A stretch of 64,000 bases of DNA from Desulfamplus sp964425195 (GTDB taxonomy: Bacteria; Desulfobacterota; Desulfobacteria; Desulfobacterales; Desulfobacteraceae). The position numbers and the translations under genes were made by a program. Shown piece after piece: positions 27,103 to 36,561 of this stretch (position 1 is the first letter of the stretch; each line of letters starts with the position of its first letter). Below the pieces are notes generated by a model. It made no database searches. It saw only the letters and a list, made by a program, of their open reading frames with translations, and was not told the DNA's origin. The DNA is taken from NCBI GenBank assembly GCA_964425195.1, contig CAYRLG010000014.1:1-64000 (forward strand), in the 5' to 3' direction.

Positions 27103-28134
27103 TCATAAGGTAAAACCCTCTTTAAAAGGATCGTCTTTATCTGCAACAAAGTTATGCATACCTGTTATATGCGCTCTTCCTGTAATCTCAGGAATAATTG
27201 CCTTTTTGTTTCCAACCATAGTTTCAGCTATTATTTTGCCTGTAAAGACAGTATTTATAATACTTGCATGAACGTATGGTTCACCAATCGCAAGTTTTCC
27301 CTTTTGATAAAGATACGCCATCTTTGCAGATGTTCCTGTTCCGCAAGGAGAGCGATCAATCTGTCCGTTACCAAATACAACCACGTTTTTAGAGTTGTAT
27401 CTCTTAGAGGCAGAGTAGTTATCAGGTAATATATCTTGATAAATTTCTGTTAATCCAACCACACTATTTTGCCCTGTTGCAGGATGAACAACCGCAATAC
27501 GCTCATTAACTTGCTTTCTTATCTCCATTCCAATTGCTGTTAACTTCTCAAGATTTTTAATATCAACATCAATATTTAGCTCTTTTGAGTTTACAAGTCC
27601 AAAAAAATTGCCACCATAAGAGATATTTACATTAACTTTGCCTATGGATGGTAACTCAACAATAACTGTTTCGTAATAAAATGAAGGTACATTACATATT
27701 TTGACCTCAATAACATTTCCATTTTCAATTACTGCCTCTGCTATAATTTTGCCAGCTGGAGTGTCAATAACTATCTTTTGAGTATTAGTACCACTATCTT
27801 CTTTAATTGGTATCATACCCATATTTAATAAAACTGTTACAGTTCCTATTGAACCATGACCACACATATCTAAATATCCTTTGGCATCCATAAAGATAAC
27901 GCCAATGTCAGCATCGTCAGAAACAGGGTCTGTGATAATAGCACCAAACATATCCTTATGTCCTCTTGGCTCTAACATCACCATTTTTCTAATACTATCT
28001 TTATTTTTTTGTAGCCACATCTTTTTGTCCATCATTGTTTGTCCATGTACGTGTGGGATACCTGAAGTTATAATACGTGTTGGTTCACCTGCTGTATGAG
28101 TATCAACTGTTGATATTATCTGTTTTATTTGCAT
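27103..28134 (-). CDS. Proline racemase / hydroxyproline epimerase family
   Basis: This 343-residue enzyme has both catalytic cysteines of the proline racemase family, one in MCGHGSIG and one in DRSPCGTGTSAK, so it should racemise or epimerise rather than dehydrate. Long stretches such as VDTHTAGEPTRI, MLEPRGHKDMFG and the ending DPFKEGF resemble clostridial proline racemase PrdF. The gene follows that of a GntR/FCD regulator on the same strand (42-base gap), as is common for amino-acid catabolic genes. Whether it acts on proline or 4-hydroxyproline cannot be decided from the sequence. No D-proline reductase is visible in the window. Confidence 0.86.
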   Translation of the reverse strand: MQIKQIISTVDTHTAGEPTRIITSGIPHVHGQTMMDKKMWLQKNKDSIRKMVMLEPRGHKDMFGAIITDPVSDDADIGVIFMDAKGYLDMCGHGSIGTVTVLLNMGMIPIKEDSGTNTQKIVIDTPAGKIIAEAVIENGNVIEVKICNVPSFYYETVIVELPSIGKVNVNISYGGNFFGLVNSKELNIDVDIKNLEKLTAIGMEIRKQVNERIAVVHPATGQNSVVGLTEIYQDILPDNYSASKRYNSKNVVVFGNGQIDRSPCGTGTSAKMAYLYQKGKLAIGEPYVHASIINTVFTGKIIAETMVGNKKAIIPEITGRAHITGMHNFVADKDDPFKEGFTL

Positions 28135-28176
28135 ATCTATCTTTCCTATTTATGCTATCTTGACAACTTTTATGAG

Positions 28177-28872
28177 TTAAGAATGTTTCTCTTCAAGCAT
28201 TCTGCTTATACTTACAACTGCATGGTGCTTAACATTAGAGATATGTTCTTGTAGTATTTTAGATGCCCCTTTTAAATCTTTATGAGCTATCATCTCATAA
28301 AGTCTGGTATGTTCGTCATCTACACGCTCCATTGGAGTTATAAAAAGAATATTTCCTCTATATTTAAGGTATAGTAGATCAAAAAGGTGTCTTAAAGTAT
28401 TTATTTGGAGCGTACATTTAGAGAGTTCAGCCAAAGTTAAGTGAAACTCCATATCTTTCATAAGACGCTCTTTAAGGTATATCTCTCTTACAGCAGACAG
28501 ATGGTTATTTAGTGCCTGCTTTAGCTTTTTAAGCCCATTAGGCTCTATAATTTGAATGGTTACAGATAGAAGAGATAGTTCGATAAGCTCCCTAAAGTCG
28601 TATATTTCACTTATCTCTTTAATACTTATTTTCTCTGTATAGTAACCTCGATTTGGCTCATGTCTGACAAAGCCTTGAAATTCAAGTCTTTTAAGGGCTT
28701 GAATAATTGGAGTAGCACTCATGTTAAGTCTCTCTGCAAGATCACGGTAGGATATCTTCTGACCTGGTACGATCTCATTGTGAAAAAACATTCTTCTTAT
28801 CCCCATGTATGCCTCTTGGGTATAATCTTCTCTATCTCTCTTTTTTGCTGTTTTATTAAAGTTTTTATCCAT
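28177..28872 (-). CDS. GntR-family regulator (FCD subfamily)
   Basis: A cytoplasmic repressor or activator of 231 residues from the ATG at 28872 (a TTG two codons upstream is possible). The N-terminal winged helix is visible in LAERLNMSATPIIQALKRLEFQGFVRHEPNRGYY. The C-terminal all-helical FCD ligand domain (about 90-220) contains DFRELIELSLL and a His in the LHHLF-like region. It is the first gene before the proline racemase gene and probably controls it in response to an amino acid. Two AATCAAATATAT repeats lie upstream. Confidence 0.85.
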   Translation of the reverse strand: MDKNFNKTAKKRDREDYTQEAYMGIRRMFFHNEIVPGQKISYRDLAERLNMSATPIIQALKRLEFQGFVRHEPNRGYYTEKISIKEISEIYDFRELIELSLLSVTIQIIEPNGLKKLKQALNNHLSAVREIYLKERLMKDMEFHLTLAELSKCTLQINTLRHLFDLLYLKYRGNILFITPMERVDDEHTRLYEMIAHKDLKGASKILQEHISNVKHHAVVSISRMLEEKHS

Positions 28873-29211
28873 AATCAATTATTATCCACAACCATATAAA
28901 TCTTAAATTATATTTGTAAATAGCAACAGTTGAGTTAATCAAATATATAATTAGATCAATCAAATATATGAAAATAGTGATAAGATCAAGAAGTAAGGTT
29001 AAACCAACTTGTTGCCTAACAAATGATAATAGTGCATTTTGTATTACTATTTTTTAAGCGAACTTTTCACAGAAATGTCTTCTTGAAATGTTCTGCTAAG
29101 ATGATATCCTTCTAAGAAAATTAGAAGCACTCTTGTTTAGCTGTTAAAGAAACTTTATATTTCAAAAATTTTTCTTTTCTTATGCGTTAAAAACATTACT
29201 GGAGGTGATTA
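28873..29211. other. Divergent intergenic region with a 12-bp direct repeat
   Basis: About 340 AT-rich bases separate the GntR gene from prmA. AATCAAATATAT occurs at 28937-28948 and 28958-28969, an offset of 21 bp (two helical turns), so it could be a binding site for the GntR protein. No gene is seen. Confidence 0.45.
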
Positions 29212-30159
29212 GTGCCAACCCCTTATGAACATGCGTCAAAAATATACGAACATATCCTCAACCCTTATGAGCATTTTTCAAATCCTTACGAGAATCTCTG
29301 TATATATTACATAGAAGGTACTCTTAAAGAGGCGTTGCTAAAATCTATAGTTGCTAAACATAGCAGCTTTATAGGTAACTGGGAGGAAGAGGGTTTTTCA
29401 TTTCTATTCTTTTCTGCTCTATCTGACGAGGTTGTAGATAAGGTAATTGATCAAGATAATACTCTTACCCTAATTGATAGATATGAAATGACAGGTGAGG
29501 CTTGGCATGGGGAGAGAATTGAGTCTTATACATATAGAAATCTTTGTATATCACCGCCTTGGAAAATCCCATTTGTTAATCAGCCCGGACTTAGACATAT
29601 TCTCCTCGATCCAGGTGTTGTGTTTGGAACAGGACGTCATCCAACTACAGAAGACTGTCTTGGATATATTCAGTATCTGCTCTCTTTAGAATCTGAATCT
29701 GTTAAGTCTGATAATAGATATAGTACTCTTTCAGCCAAAAAAGAGTCGATTTCCACACTTCTTGATATTGGTACTGGAACAGGTCTTCTTGCTATTGCAG
29801 CGGCAGTTTTGGGATGTAAAAAGGTTATTGCCGTTGATTTTAATCTGCTTGCAGTTAAAACTGCACAGAACAATATCAGGCTAAACTCTCTTGAAGATAA
29901 AGTTTTGGCAGTTCAAGGTAGAGCAGAAGATTTTGTTGCAATACCAGCAGATATAGTTGTGGCTAATATCCACTACGATGTTATGAGGCATCTTCTTGAA
30001 ATACCTGAATTTTTTGTTCATAAGTGGTTGATTCTATCAGGACTTTTAAGAAGTGAAGTTAAAATGGTTCTTGAGAGACTCAAAAAAAATGGTATTACTG
30101 TAATTGAAACTGTATCGCCTGACGGCGTTTGGAATACCATTTTAGCAAAAGGAAAATAG
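29212..30159 (+). CDS. prmA: Ribosomal protein L11 methyltransferase (PrmA) with N-terminal heptapeptide repeats
   Basis: A 315-residue SAM-dependent methyltransferase that would trimethylate ribosomal protein L11. The start is a GTG behind a strong GGAGGTGA. The catalytic part has DPGVVFGTGRHPTT (family motif), the SAM motif LLDIGTGTGLLAI and the VVANIHYDV segment. Before the usual domain the first 31 residues contain four heptads of the type Pro/Ile-Tyr-Glu-His/Asn-x3, encoded by a degenerate 21-bp tandem repeat. This is unusual for PrmA. The gene is followed by nnrD after 22 bases. Confidence 0.87.
   Translation: MPTPYEHASKIYEHILNPYEHFSNPYENLCIYYIEGTLKEALLKSIVAKHSSFIGNWEEEGFSFLFFSALSDEVVDKVIDQDNTLTLIDRYEMTGEAWHGERIESYTYRNLCISPPWKIPFVNQPGLRHILLDPGVVFGTGRHPTTEDCLGYIQYLLSLESESVKSDNRYSTLSAKKESISTLLDIGTGTGLLAIAAAVLGCKKVIAVDFNLLAVKTAQNNIRLNSLEDKVLAVQGRAEDFVAIPADIVVANIHYDVMRHLLEIPEFFVHKWLILSGLLRSEVKMVLERLKKNGITVIETVSPDGVWNTILAKGK
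29221..29304 (+). repeat. 21-bp degenerate tandem repeat inside prmA
   Basis: Four consecutive 21-base units encode PYEHASK, IYEHILN, PYEHFSN and PYENLCI. The units differ at many third bases, so they are old or selected at protein level. Confidence 0.75.
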
Positions 30160-30181
30160 TAGAAAAAGGAGTTAATATGAT

Positions 30182-31768
30182 ATGTATCTTGTAACAGCAA
30201 AACAGATGCAAAATATTGATAGAGAAACAATTAAATCTTTTGGTGTTCAGGGACAAGTTCTGATGGAGAATGCCGGAAAAGGTGCTGTAGATATGTTTAT
30301 TAAAGTTTTTCCAGATATTAGATCAAAAAGAGTCTCTATTTTGGCAGGACGTGGAAATAATGGTGGAGATGCCTTTGTAATGGCTCGATATTTGATGGAA
30401 AAAGATATTGCAATCCAGATATTTTTACTATCAACAAAAGATAAAGTAGCCGGAGATGCCAAGTCAAATCTTATCCTTTTTGAGAAATTAGCTGCTGAAA
30501 ATTTAAAAGATGGGGTTATAGAGATTCCTGATACAGAGAGCTTTGAACGCCTAAAAGATAAGGTTATTAACTGTGATATCTTTATAGATGGAATATTTGG
30601 AACCGGACTTAACAGCGATGTTAGAGGGGTGTTTAAAGATGTTATTGAGACAGTAAATAGCCTTTCAAAACCTGTTTTTAGCATTGATATTGCATCAGGA
30701 TTAAACTCTGATACAGGTAAGGTAATGGGAGTTGCAATAAAATCTTATGCTACAGCCACATTTGCGTTTGCTAAAATAGGTCACATAATACATCCGGGAA
30801 AGGAGCTTACAGGAGAACTTGAAATAATAGATATTGGTATCCCAAGGTTTATAGCCAATAAAGAGAACCCATCTGTAAATCTTATTGAAGAGAAAAGTGT
30901 TCAAGCTATATTTAATTTTAAAGCAAGGAAACCAAACTCTCATAAGGGGAGTTATGGACATCTTCTGTTAGTTGCTGGCTCAACTGGTAAAACTGGTGCA
31001 GCAGCACTTGCTGCAAATGCTGCTATGGCATCAGGAGCAGGTCTTGTTACTCTTGCAGTTCCAGAGAGCATTAACAGCACTATAGAACCTCAAGTTACTG
31101 AAACCATGACATTCCCTCTACCTGAAAATCAGAGAGGTCATATATCTCATACAGCACTAAATCTTATTATAAAAAATCTTGTTAAGGATAAACAGGTTGT
31201 TGCAGTTGGTCCAGGGCTTGGGATTGATGATAGCACCATAAGAGTTGTGCATGGTATGGTTGAAGAGATCGATCTTCCAATGGTTATAGATGCGGATGGA
31301 TTAAATGCGGTTGCAACTAATCCATATATATTAAAGGGCAGAAAGTCTCCTACAATTTTGACTCCACATCCAGGAGAGATGTCTCGTTTAACAGGAAAAG
31401 CAACTATACAAATTCAGGAGAACAGAGTTGAGACCTCCTCAATTTTTGCTATAGATTTTAATGTAATAGTGGTTCTTAAAGGTGCTTCAACCATAATTGC
31501 CTTGCCAGACGGTACTGTATATATCTGCCCAACTGGTAATCCTGGTATGGCATCAGGTGGTATGGGTGATGTTTTAACTGGTATAATATCAGGGTTTATT
31601 GCACAAGGATTTAAGCCATCTGAAGCCGCAGTTGCCGGAGTTTATACCCATGGGTTATGTGGTGATATTCTTGCAAAGAGAAGAGGAGCATTTGGATTTG
31701 TGGCATCTGACATTATCAAAATTATCCCAGAGACAATACATCAAAAATATCAACCACTATCAGCTTAA
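30182..31768 (+). CDS. nnrD: Bifunctional NAD(P)H-hydrate epimerase / ADP-dependent dehydratase
   Basis: This 528-residue repair enzyme converts damaged NAD(P)H hydrates back to NAD(P)H. The N-terminal YjeF-N epimerase domain (about 1-215) has the GRGNNGGDAFVMARYL motif. The C-terminal ribokinase-like dehydratase domain (about 230-520) has GSYGHLLLVAGSTGKTGA, AVGPGLG, LTPHPGEM and the nucleotide-site GNPGMASGGMGDVLTG. The two-domain layout is standard in bacteria. The start at 30182 is behind AAAAGGAG. It is convergent with the next gene with four bases between stops. Confidence 0.95.
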   Translation: MYLVTAKQMQNIDRETIKSFGVQGQVLMENAGKGAVDMFIKVFPDIRSKRVSILAGRGNNGGDAFVMARYLMEKDIAIQIFLLSTKDKVAGDAKSNLILFEKLAAENLKDGVIEIPDTESFERLKDKVINCDIFIDGIFGTGLNSDVRGVFKDVIETVNSLSKPVFSIDIASGLNSDTGKVMGVAIKSYATATFAFAKIGHIIHPGKELTGELEIIDIGIPRFIANKENPSVNLIEEKSVQAIFNFKARKPNSHKGSYGHLLLVAGSTGKTGAAALAANAAMASGAGLVTLAVPESINSTIEPQVTETMTFPLPENQRGHISHTALNLIIKNLVKDKQVVAVGPGLGIDDSTIRVVHGMVEEIDLPMVIDADGLNAVATNPYILKGRKSPTILTPHPGEMSRLTGKATIQIQENRVETSSIFAIDFNVIVVLKGASTIIALPDGTVYICPTGNPGMASGGMGDVLTGIISGFIAQGFKPSEAAVAGVYTHGLCGDILAKRRGAFGFVASDIIKIIPETIHQKYQPLSA

Positions 31769-31772
31769 TTTA

Positions 31773-32621
31773 TTAAAGGTTTAACTTCCAATAGTAACCA
31801 AGAGGATCGTCCTTGTTAGTAAATTGCTCAAGACCTATAGGAATTTTGGTGCCAAACACATTGATACAAGGCATGGTTATATCAAGGTTATTTTCAAGTA
31901 TAGCACAACCATCAACAACAGAACTTGTAATCCCACATTTTTCTGGATTATCTATACAGTATTTTTTTCCTTCTTCGTACTTTGCATCAAGTTCAGCTTG
32001 TGTATAGAATTTTTCATCATTAACTACACCCTTTTCTATAAAGGTAAAATCATCTGCTACCCAATTGCAGCCAGAAACGCAACTTTGATTACTCTCGATG
32101 CGATAACTTTGAATGCCGGAGAAGTTAGTAAAAACAGATGTGTCTATATAACTTAGGGGTTCAGCCTCCTGTGGTAGATTGTCTGGCAAGGTCAGTGCAA
32201 TAGATTTCAGGGTGTTTCCATTGACATCAAGTGCATGAACAGTAATATTATTGCTTCCTCCACCATATCCGTAATACTCATTTTGACCAACCCAAAAGCC
32301 TAAAAGAATTTTTGACGTTATCAAGGTGATATTATTTACGTTATAATTGGTGATAGCATAATTTCCTGAACGAGGTTTTCCAAAGAGAGGGCACTCTTCA
32401 CAAATTTTATAGCTCTTTCCAAAAATAGAGATTCCATCATCCCATACAATATCGTTGTAAGTTGTATTATCATTGTTTGCACTTTTAAGTTGAGCCGCCT
32501 CTGTTAATAAAGGCTTATCCGGTAAATCATCAAAAGAGACTATGGTTGTCTGGGCTGCGTATGTTGTTGAACATAATAGGATTGTCACTATAATACTGAT
32601 ACACCAAGTTATAGATTTCAT
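31773..32621 (-). CDS. Secreted protein of unknown function with a C-terminal Cys-containing motif
   Basis: A 282-residue protein with a signal peptide (MKSITWCISIIVTILLCSTTYA). The mature N-terminal part is beta-rich with the WVADDFTF ending seen in jelly-roll domains of extracellular proteins, plus Cys pairs at CEEC and CVSGC. After it comes YTQAELDAKYEEGKKYCIDNPEKCGI, a short calx-like motif I associate with secreted proteins of deltaproteobacteria. The C-terminal domain is small with two more Cys. Function unknown; it could bind carbohydrate or be surface-attached. Confidence 0.75.
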   Translation of the reverse strand: MKSITWCISIIVTILLCSTTYAAQTTIVSFDDLPDKPLLTEAAQLKSANNDNTTYNDIVWDDGISIFGKSYKICEECPLFGKPRSGNYAITNYNVNNITLITSKILLGFWVGQNEYYGYGGGSNNITVHALDVNGNTLKSIALTLPDNLPQEAEPLSYIDTSVFTNFSGIQSYRIESNQSCVSGCNWVADDFTFIEKGVVNDEKFYTQAELDAKYEEGKKYCIDNPEKCGITSSVVDGCAILENNLDITMPCINVFGTKIPIGLEQFTNKDDPLGYYWKLNL

Positions 32622-32701
32622 TTTTTTCTCCTTTTGTAAAATAGCTGTTTACTTAAAAAATACCTATTTCTCCATCCTACTTTTGTGAAATCATCCCACG
32701 A

Positions 32702-32721
32702 AATAACCTTCACAGGTTATT
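32702..32721. terminator. Small inverted repeat after the cupin gene
   Basis: AATAACCT (32702-32709) and AGGTTATT (32714-32721) form an eight-base stem with a four-base loop, about 40 bases beyond the cupin stop on the minus strand and upstream of the secreted-protein gene. Possibly a weak terminator. Confidence 0.4.
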
Positions 32722-32762
32722 ATGTCCTAAATTGTGACGCAGATAGTTTATCATGTATAGAA

Positions 32763-33098
32763 TTAATTACTCCAATATTGCAGATAATCTTCTCTGACTG
32801 GAGAAAAAACTTCAATTGCAACAGAACTCTCTAAAATCTCTGCACTATGCTCTACATTAGATGGTATAACCCAACAATCTCCTGCTTCTACTTCAAAACT
32901 TTTGTCATCTATTGTAAGGCGAATTTTACCTTTAATGAGATATCCTGTCTGCTCGTAAGGGTGGGAGTGTATAGGAAGGATCTTGCCTGAATCCATTCTG
33001 AATTCTGTAAAAAGAGTTTTATCGCCATATACTAATGTTTTTAGCTTTATGCCTGATAAAATCTCTTGGTAACCCATTTCATCTGCTTTGTAAAACAT
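32763..33098 (-). CDS. Small single-domain cupin protein
   Basis: The start at 33098 (MFYKADEM) is chosen because AAGGAG lies five bases upstream; it gives 111 residues. One conserved cupin barrel is seen with metal ligands in HSHPYEQTGYLIKG (two His and Glu) and a later His in PSNVEHS. Such small cupins act as isomerases, dioxygenases or sensors; no substrate can be assigned. It stands alone on the minus strand. Confidence 0.82.
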   Translation of the reverse strand: MFYKADEMGYQEILSGIKLKTLVYGDKTLFTEFRMDSGKILPIHSHPYEQTGYLIKGKIRLTIDDKSFEVEAGDCWVIPSNVEHSAEILESSVAIEVFSPVREDYLQYWSN

Positions 33099-33269
33099 TT
33101 CATCTCCTTGATGTTTTTTTGGTTTATACAAAAGTAAAGTTGCTGTGCAACCATTCTGCTCTCAATATAAAAGTTGTTTTATGCATATCACTTAAAGTTT
33201 AAAACTAATCACCTTTTCGTTATATGGATTAAATATCTCATATTCTTAAGAGAGTTTTTTTGCAAGAAG

Positions 33270-33791
33270 TTATAGCACTTCAGAAGAGTTCAAAGCATCA
33301 ATCCATATATTGAACATCTTTTCACTAAAAAGATAAAAATGGATTGAGATATCCTTATATGCAGTGTCCATGCAAATTGAAAGAGCTAAAGGAGCAGCTT
33401 CTTCTGGAGGATAACCATAAACACCACATGAAATAGCTGGAAATGCTATTGACTTGCAGTTATGAGAGATAGCAAGTTCAAGGCTGTTTTTATATGCAGA
33501 CTTAAGATGTTTTTTAGGTGCTTCATCACTCATGTAAATGGGTCCAACAGTATGAATCACATATTTTGCTTTTAAATTTCCAGCAGAAGTGATTCTTGCT
33601 TCACCAACAGGACATCTTATTCCATTTACAGCTTTTATTTTTTTGCACTCTTCAAGTAACAAATACCCCGCTGCTTTATGTATCGCACCATCTACTCCTC
33701 CACCGCCAAGCATTACAGGATTTGCAGCATTTACGATTGCATCAACTTTAGCCGTTGTAATATCACCTTTGATAATTTTAATGTTTGTCAT
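33270..33791 (-). CDS. Macrodomain protein (ADP-ribose / O-acetyl-ADP-ribose hydrolase, YmdB-like)
   Basis: The start at 33791 (MTNIKIIKGD) is chosen because GAGGAG lies just upstream; it gives 173 residues. The macrodomain motifs are complete: KGDITTAKVDAIVNAAN (Asn and Asp of the ribose site), GGGGVDGAIHKAAG and the phosphate loop SCGVYGYP. Family members bind ADP-ribose and remove acetyl or ADP-ribosyl groups. It is a single gene, divergent from the short asparaginase gene. Confidence 0.9.
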   Translation of the reverse strand: MTNIKIIKGDITTAKVDAIVNAANPVMLGGGGVDGAIHKAAGYLLLEECKKIKAVNGIRCPVGEARITSAGNLKAKYVIHTVGPIYMSDEAPKKHLKSAYKNSLELAISHNCKSIAFPAISCGVYGYPPEEAAPLALSICMDTAYKDISIHFYLFSEKMFNIWIDALNSSEVL

Positions 33792-34037
33792 GGGTCTCCT
33801 CATTAAGGAATAGTAAATTTTATCATAGCTTGTCATTGTTTGAATTATTTAATGATATTATCATCACATTTAAAATAGCACTACAAAAAGACTGATATAA
33901 GATTTACATTTTTTTAAACATTATATAAATTGCATTAAATTAAGCGGTTAGTGTGATGAACAATTTATATAAGATAACAGTGATTGTATATTTATTCTAT
34001 TCAGAATAGTTTACTTTAATTTGAGGAGTTGTATATA

Positions 34038-34520
34038 TTGAAGATAAAATTTTTTACCATCGGCGGAACTATTGATAAGGTCTATTTTGATGCCCTGAGT
34101 AGTTATCAAGTAGGAGAACCTGTAGTAGAGAGTATTATAAGGGATGCAAGAGTAAATTTTGATTACGAAGTGGTATCTCTGCTAAAAAAGGACTCTCTTG
34201 ACTTAACCCATCAAGATCGCAACATGATATATAGTGCAGTTCTAAATGAAGAGTGCTCAAATATTATAATCACACACGGTACAGATACTATGGTTGATAC
34301 TGCTATGGTACTCAAACCAATTAAAGAGAAGGTCATTGTTATTACTGGAGCTATGGAGCCTGCATGTTTTAAGTCAAGTGATGCACCATTTAATGTAGGC
34401 GGTGCTGTAGCAGCAGTGCAGTCGCTTCCTGCGGGTGTCTATATTGCAATAAATGGAAGGGTATTTGACCCTGCAAAGGTGAAAAAAGATCGTAAATTGA
34501 ATCAATTTAGAGAATTTTAG
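34038..34520 (+). CDS. Short asparaginase-family protein
   Basis: The start is taken as the TTG at 34038 because GAGGAG ends nine bases before it, giving 160 residues. Both conserved asparaginase N-domain motifs are present: FTIGGTID with the nucleophile Thr, and THGTDTM with the second Thr-Asp pair. Full asparaginases are about 330 residues, so the C-terminal domain is absent. Short, single-domain members of this length are known, so it need not be a fragment. Its substrate is uncertain. Confidence 0.8.
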   Translation: MKIKFFTIGGTIDKVYFDALSSYQVGEPVVESIIRDARVNFDYEVVSLLKKDSLDLTHQDRNMIYSAVLNEECSNIIITHGTDTMVDTAMVLKPIKEKVIVITGAMEPACFKSSDAPFNVGGAVAAVQSLPAGVYIAINGRVFDPAKVKKDRKLNQFREF

Positions 34521-34564
34521 TATTAGTAAGTGATAGCAGACAAAGTTAAAAACGGCTGTCAACT

Positions 34565-34605
34565 AATAGCCCCTCTTTTTGTCTTAACACAAAAGAGGGG
34601 CTATT
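34565..34605. terminator. Bidirectional hairpin between the asparaginase and alkaline phosphatase genes
   Basis: AATAGCCCCTCTTTT (34565-34579) and AAAAGAGGGGCTATT (34591-34605) make a perfect 15-base stem with an 11-base loop between two convergent genes. It is a strong candidate for termination in both directions although no long T tract follows. Confidence 0.8.
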
Positions 34606-34719
34606 GTTGGGAGGGAGAGGAGAAAAAGGGGGAATAACAAATTTTAAAAAACAGATAAAAATATAAGCGTTAATCTAAACAGCTAAAAATGGTTAAGAGT
34701 CTGTTTCAATATTCAGGTT

Positions 34720-36363
34720 CTAAAGATTACAAGAGTTTTGGAATAGAGTTAAAGCCTGTTGAGGAATATAAACTCTGCCTGTCTTTTCGGCATATACAGC
34801 AATACCCTCCATTTTGCACTTTGCATCTCCTATCTCAATTATGTTTTTGGCAAATGGAATCTTTGCTGTTTTACTCTCTTTAGTTACAACAAGAGCCATA
34901 TTATTGGCATCTGTTTTGTCAATATTTACAGACGCACCAATAGATTTAAACAGCTCTTCTGAATCTGCAAAAAGACGATTATCAATATCAGATAGATTAA
35001 ATCCCATAAGAGCTGCAGAAGCTATTGCAATATCGCTATTTTCAATTACTCTCAATGCACTGTTAAATCCATAATAGTAAAAGAAAAGGTCTTCTCCAGT
35101 GTGTCCGCCTGTTGTCCAGCCTATCAAAGAACGGCTGCTTATCATCGGTCCGACTACAGAATTTAATGACCCCTTTGTATGATTTTGTATAGCCTCAATC
35201 TCTTCGGTAGTTAAATCTTCTATGCCATAATATTGAGCAACTTTTGATTTTATATTCTCTTCAGTCAGATCGCCTGCAAGCATAGCTTCAAGCCCCTCTC
35301 CTGTTAAAGAGGCTTTTTTAAGAGGCTCTATTAAAGACTCTAATGGTGTACTTGAGTATGTAGAATCAGACTGTTTGTTTCCAATTGACATTCCGCCATT
35401 TCCGTGATCAGAAAAAGCTAATACCAATGTCTTTTTATCGTTTTTGGCAAAATCAAGGGCAATTTTAATAGCATCATCAAAAGCTAAAACATCGCTTATA
35501 ACCCCGATAGGATCATTTGCATGAGATGCCCAGTCAACTTTACTTGCCTCAACAAACAGAAAGAATCCATTTGGATTTGTTGATAATATCTCTATCGCCT
35601 TTTGCGTCATTTCGCTAAGAGAGGGCTGTTCTGGTTTCAATGTTTTACGATCAAATTCGTAAGCCATATCGTCATCTGCAAACATTCCCCAAACCTTTGC
35701 CTCACCGCTAAGATTTAACATTTCGTCTCTTGTCTCTACAAAAGAGTATCCATTTGATTTAAGGTTAGATATAAGATTTTCGCCATCTTTTCTCGTGCCG
35801 CCTTCTGATTCTGGGATAAGATATTTTTTGCCTGCTCCAAAGACTACATCAATGTTTTGATATACTTGCTGCTCTGCTATCTCTGTGTAGTTGCTTCTGG
35901 CGTGCCAATGGGACGAGTAGGCTGCTGGGCTTGCATGCTGAATGTTTGATGTTGCTACAAGACCAGTTGAACGCCCTGTAAGCCTTGCACCTTCAAGCAC
36001 TGTGGCAACTGGTTTGTATTTAAGCTCTTGGGCTATCTGCGAAACACCGGGGATATTGGTTTTACTTGGCAGCACACCTACAAATTTATCTTCAGACTTA
36101 TGACCTGTAGCAAAAGCTGTTCCTGCTGGTGCTGAATCTGTTATTATTGAGTTAGAGCCATAAGTTCTAACCGCACTTACATTCATCTCATCAAGTGACA
36201 TCATAGAGCCTTTATACCATCTGGCAAGAGTTGTGTGCGTTGAGCTTGTTCCATCTGTCATAATAACAATCACGTTTTTATAGAGAGATTCTGCATAAAG
36301 ATTACAGACAGTTAGAGATAAAATAAAAATTATCCACGTAGTTACCTTACTGATTTTGTTCAT
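34720..36363 (-). CDS. phoA: Alkaline phosphatase (PhoA superfamily), secreted
   Basis: This 547-residue phosphomonoesterase has a signal peptide (about 1-24) and the metal and catalytic landmarks of the family: IVIMTDGTSS, TDSAPAGTAFATG with the phosphorylated Ser after Asp, VDWASHAND, FSDHGNGG and WTTGGHTGED. It would release phosphate from organic esters in the periplasm or outside the cell. The promoter region carries a four-unit Pho-box array (36458-36513), which fits induction by phosphate starvation. It is longer than E. coli PhoA (about 470) and has extra sequence near residues 345-420. Confidence 0.9.
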   Translation of the reverse strand: MNKISKVTTWIIFILSLTVCNLYAESLYKNVIVIMTDGTSSTHTTLARWYKGSMMSLDEMNVSAVRTYGSNSIITDSAPAGTAFATGHKSEDKFVGVLPSKTNIPGVSQIAQELKYKPVATVLEGARLTGRSTGLVATSNIQHASPAAYSSHWHARSNYTEIAEQQVYQNIDVVFGAGKKYLIPESEGGTRKDGENLISNLKSNGYSFVETRDEMLNLSGEAKVWGMFADDDMAYEFDRKTLKPEQPSLSEMTQKAIEILSTNPNGFFLFVEASKVDWASHANDPIGVISDVLAFDDAIKIALDFAKNDKKTLVLAFSDHGNGGMSIGNKQSDSTYSSTPLESLIEPLKKASLTGEGLEAMLAGDLTEENIKSKVAQYYGIEDLTTEEIEAIQNHTKGSLNSVVGPMISSRSLIGWTTGGHTGEDLFFYYYGFNSALRVIENSDIAIASAALMGFNLSDIDNRLFADSEELFKSIGASVNIDKTDANNMALVVTKESKTAKIPFAKNIIEIGDAKCKMEGIAVYAEKTGRVYIPQQALTLFQNSCNL

Positions 36364-36457
36364 TGATACACTCCTTGGTTTTTAATAAGTTTAGTAATAT
36401 TGTTTTTATCGACTTCCCATTACTGCACAATTTACAATTACTTCACAATCAGAGTGG

Positions 36458-36513
36458 ATAATAATGAACAGATATTAGAATATTATTAGATAATTATTAG
36501 AATATCGTTAGTA
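36458..36513 (-). promoter_or_regulatory. Pho-box array of the alkaline phosphatase gene
   Basis: On the minus strand the heptamers TACTAAC, TTCTAAT, ATCTAAT and TTCTAAT follow each other at exactly 11-bp steps (cores at 36507, 36496, 36485 and 36474). The -10-like TATTAT (36458-36463) starts 14 bases after the start of the last TAAT. The same layout precedes three other genes in the window. Confidence 0.82.
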
Positions 36514-36561
36514 TTTTTTTATAGTAATTTATATTCCCCTTATTACAACAGTTTCCCTTTC

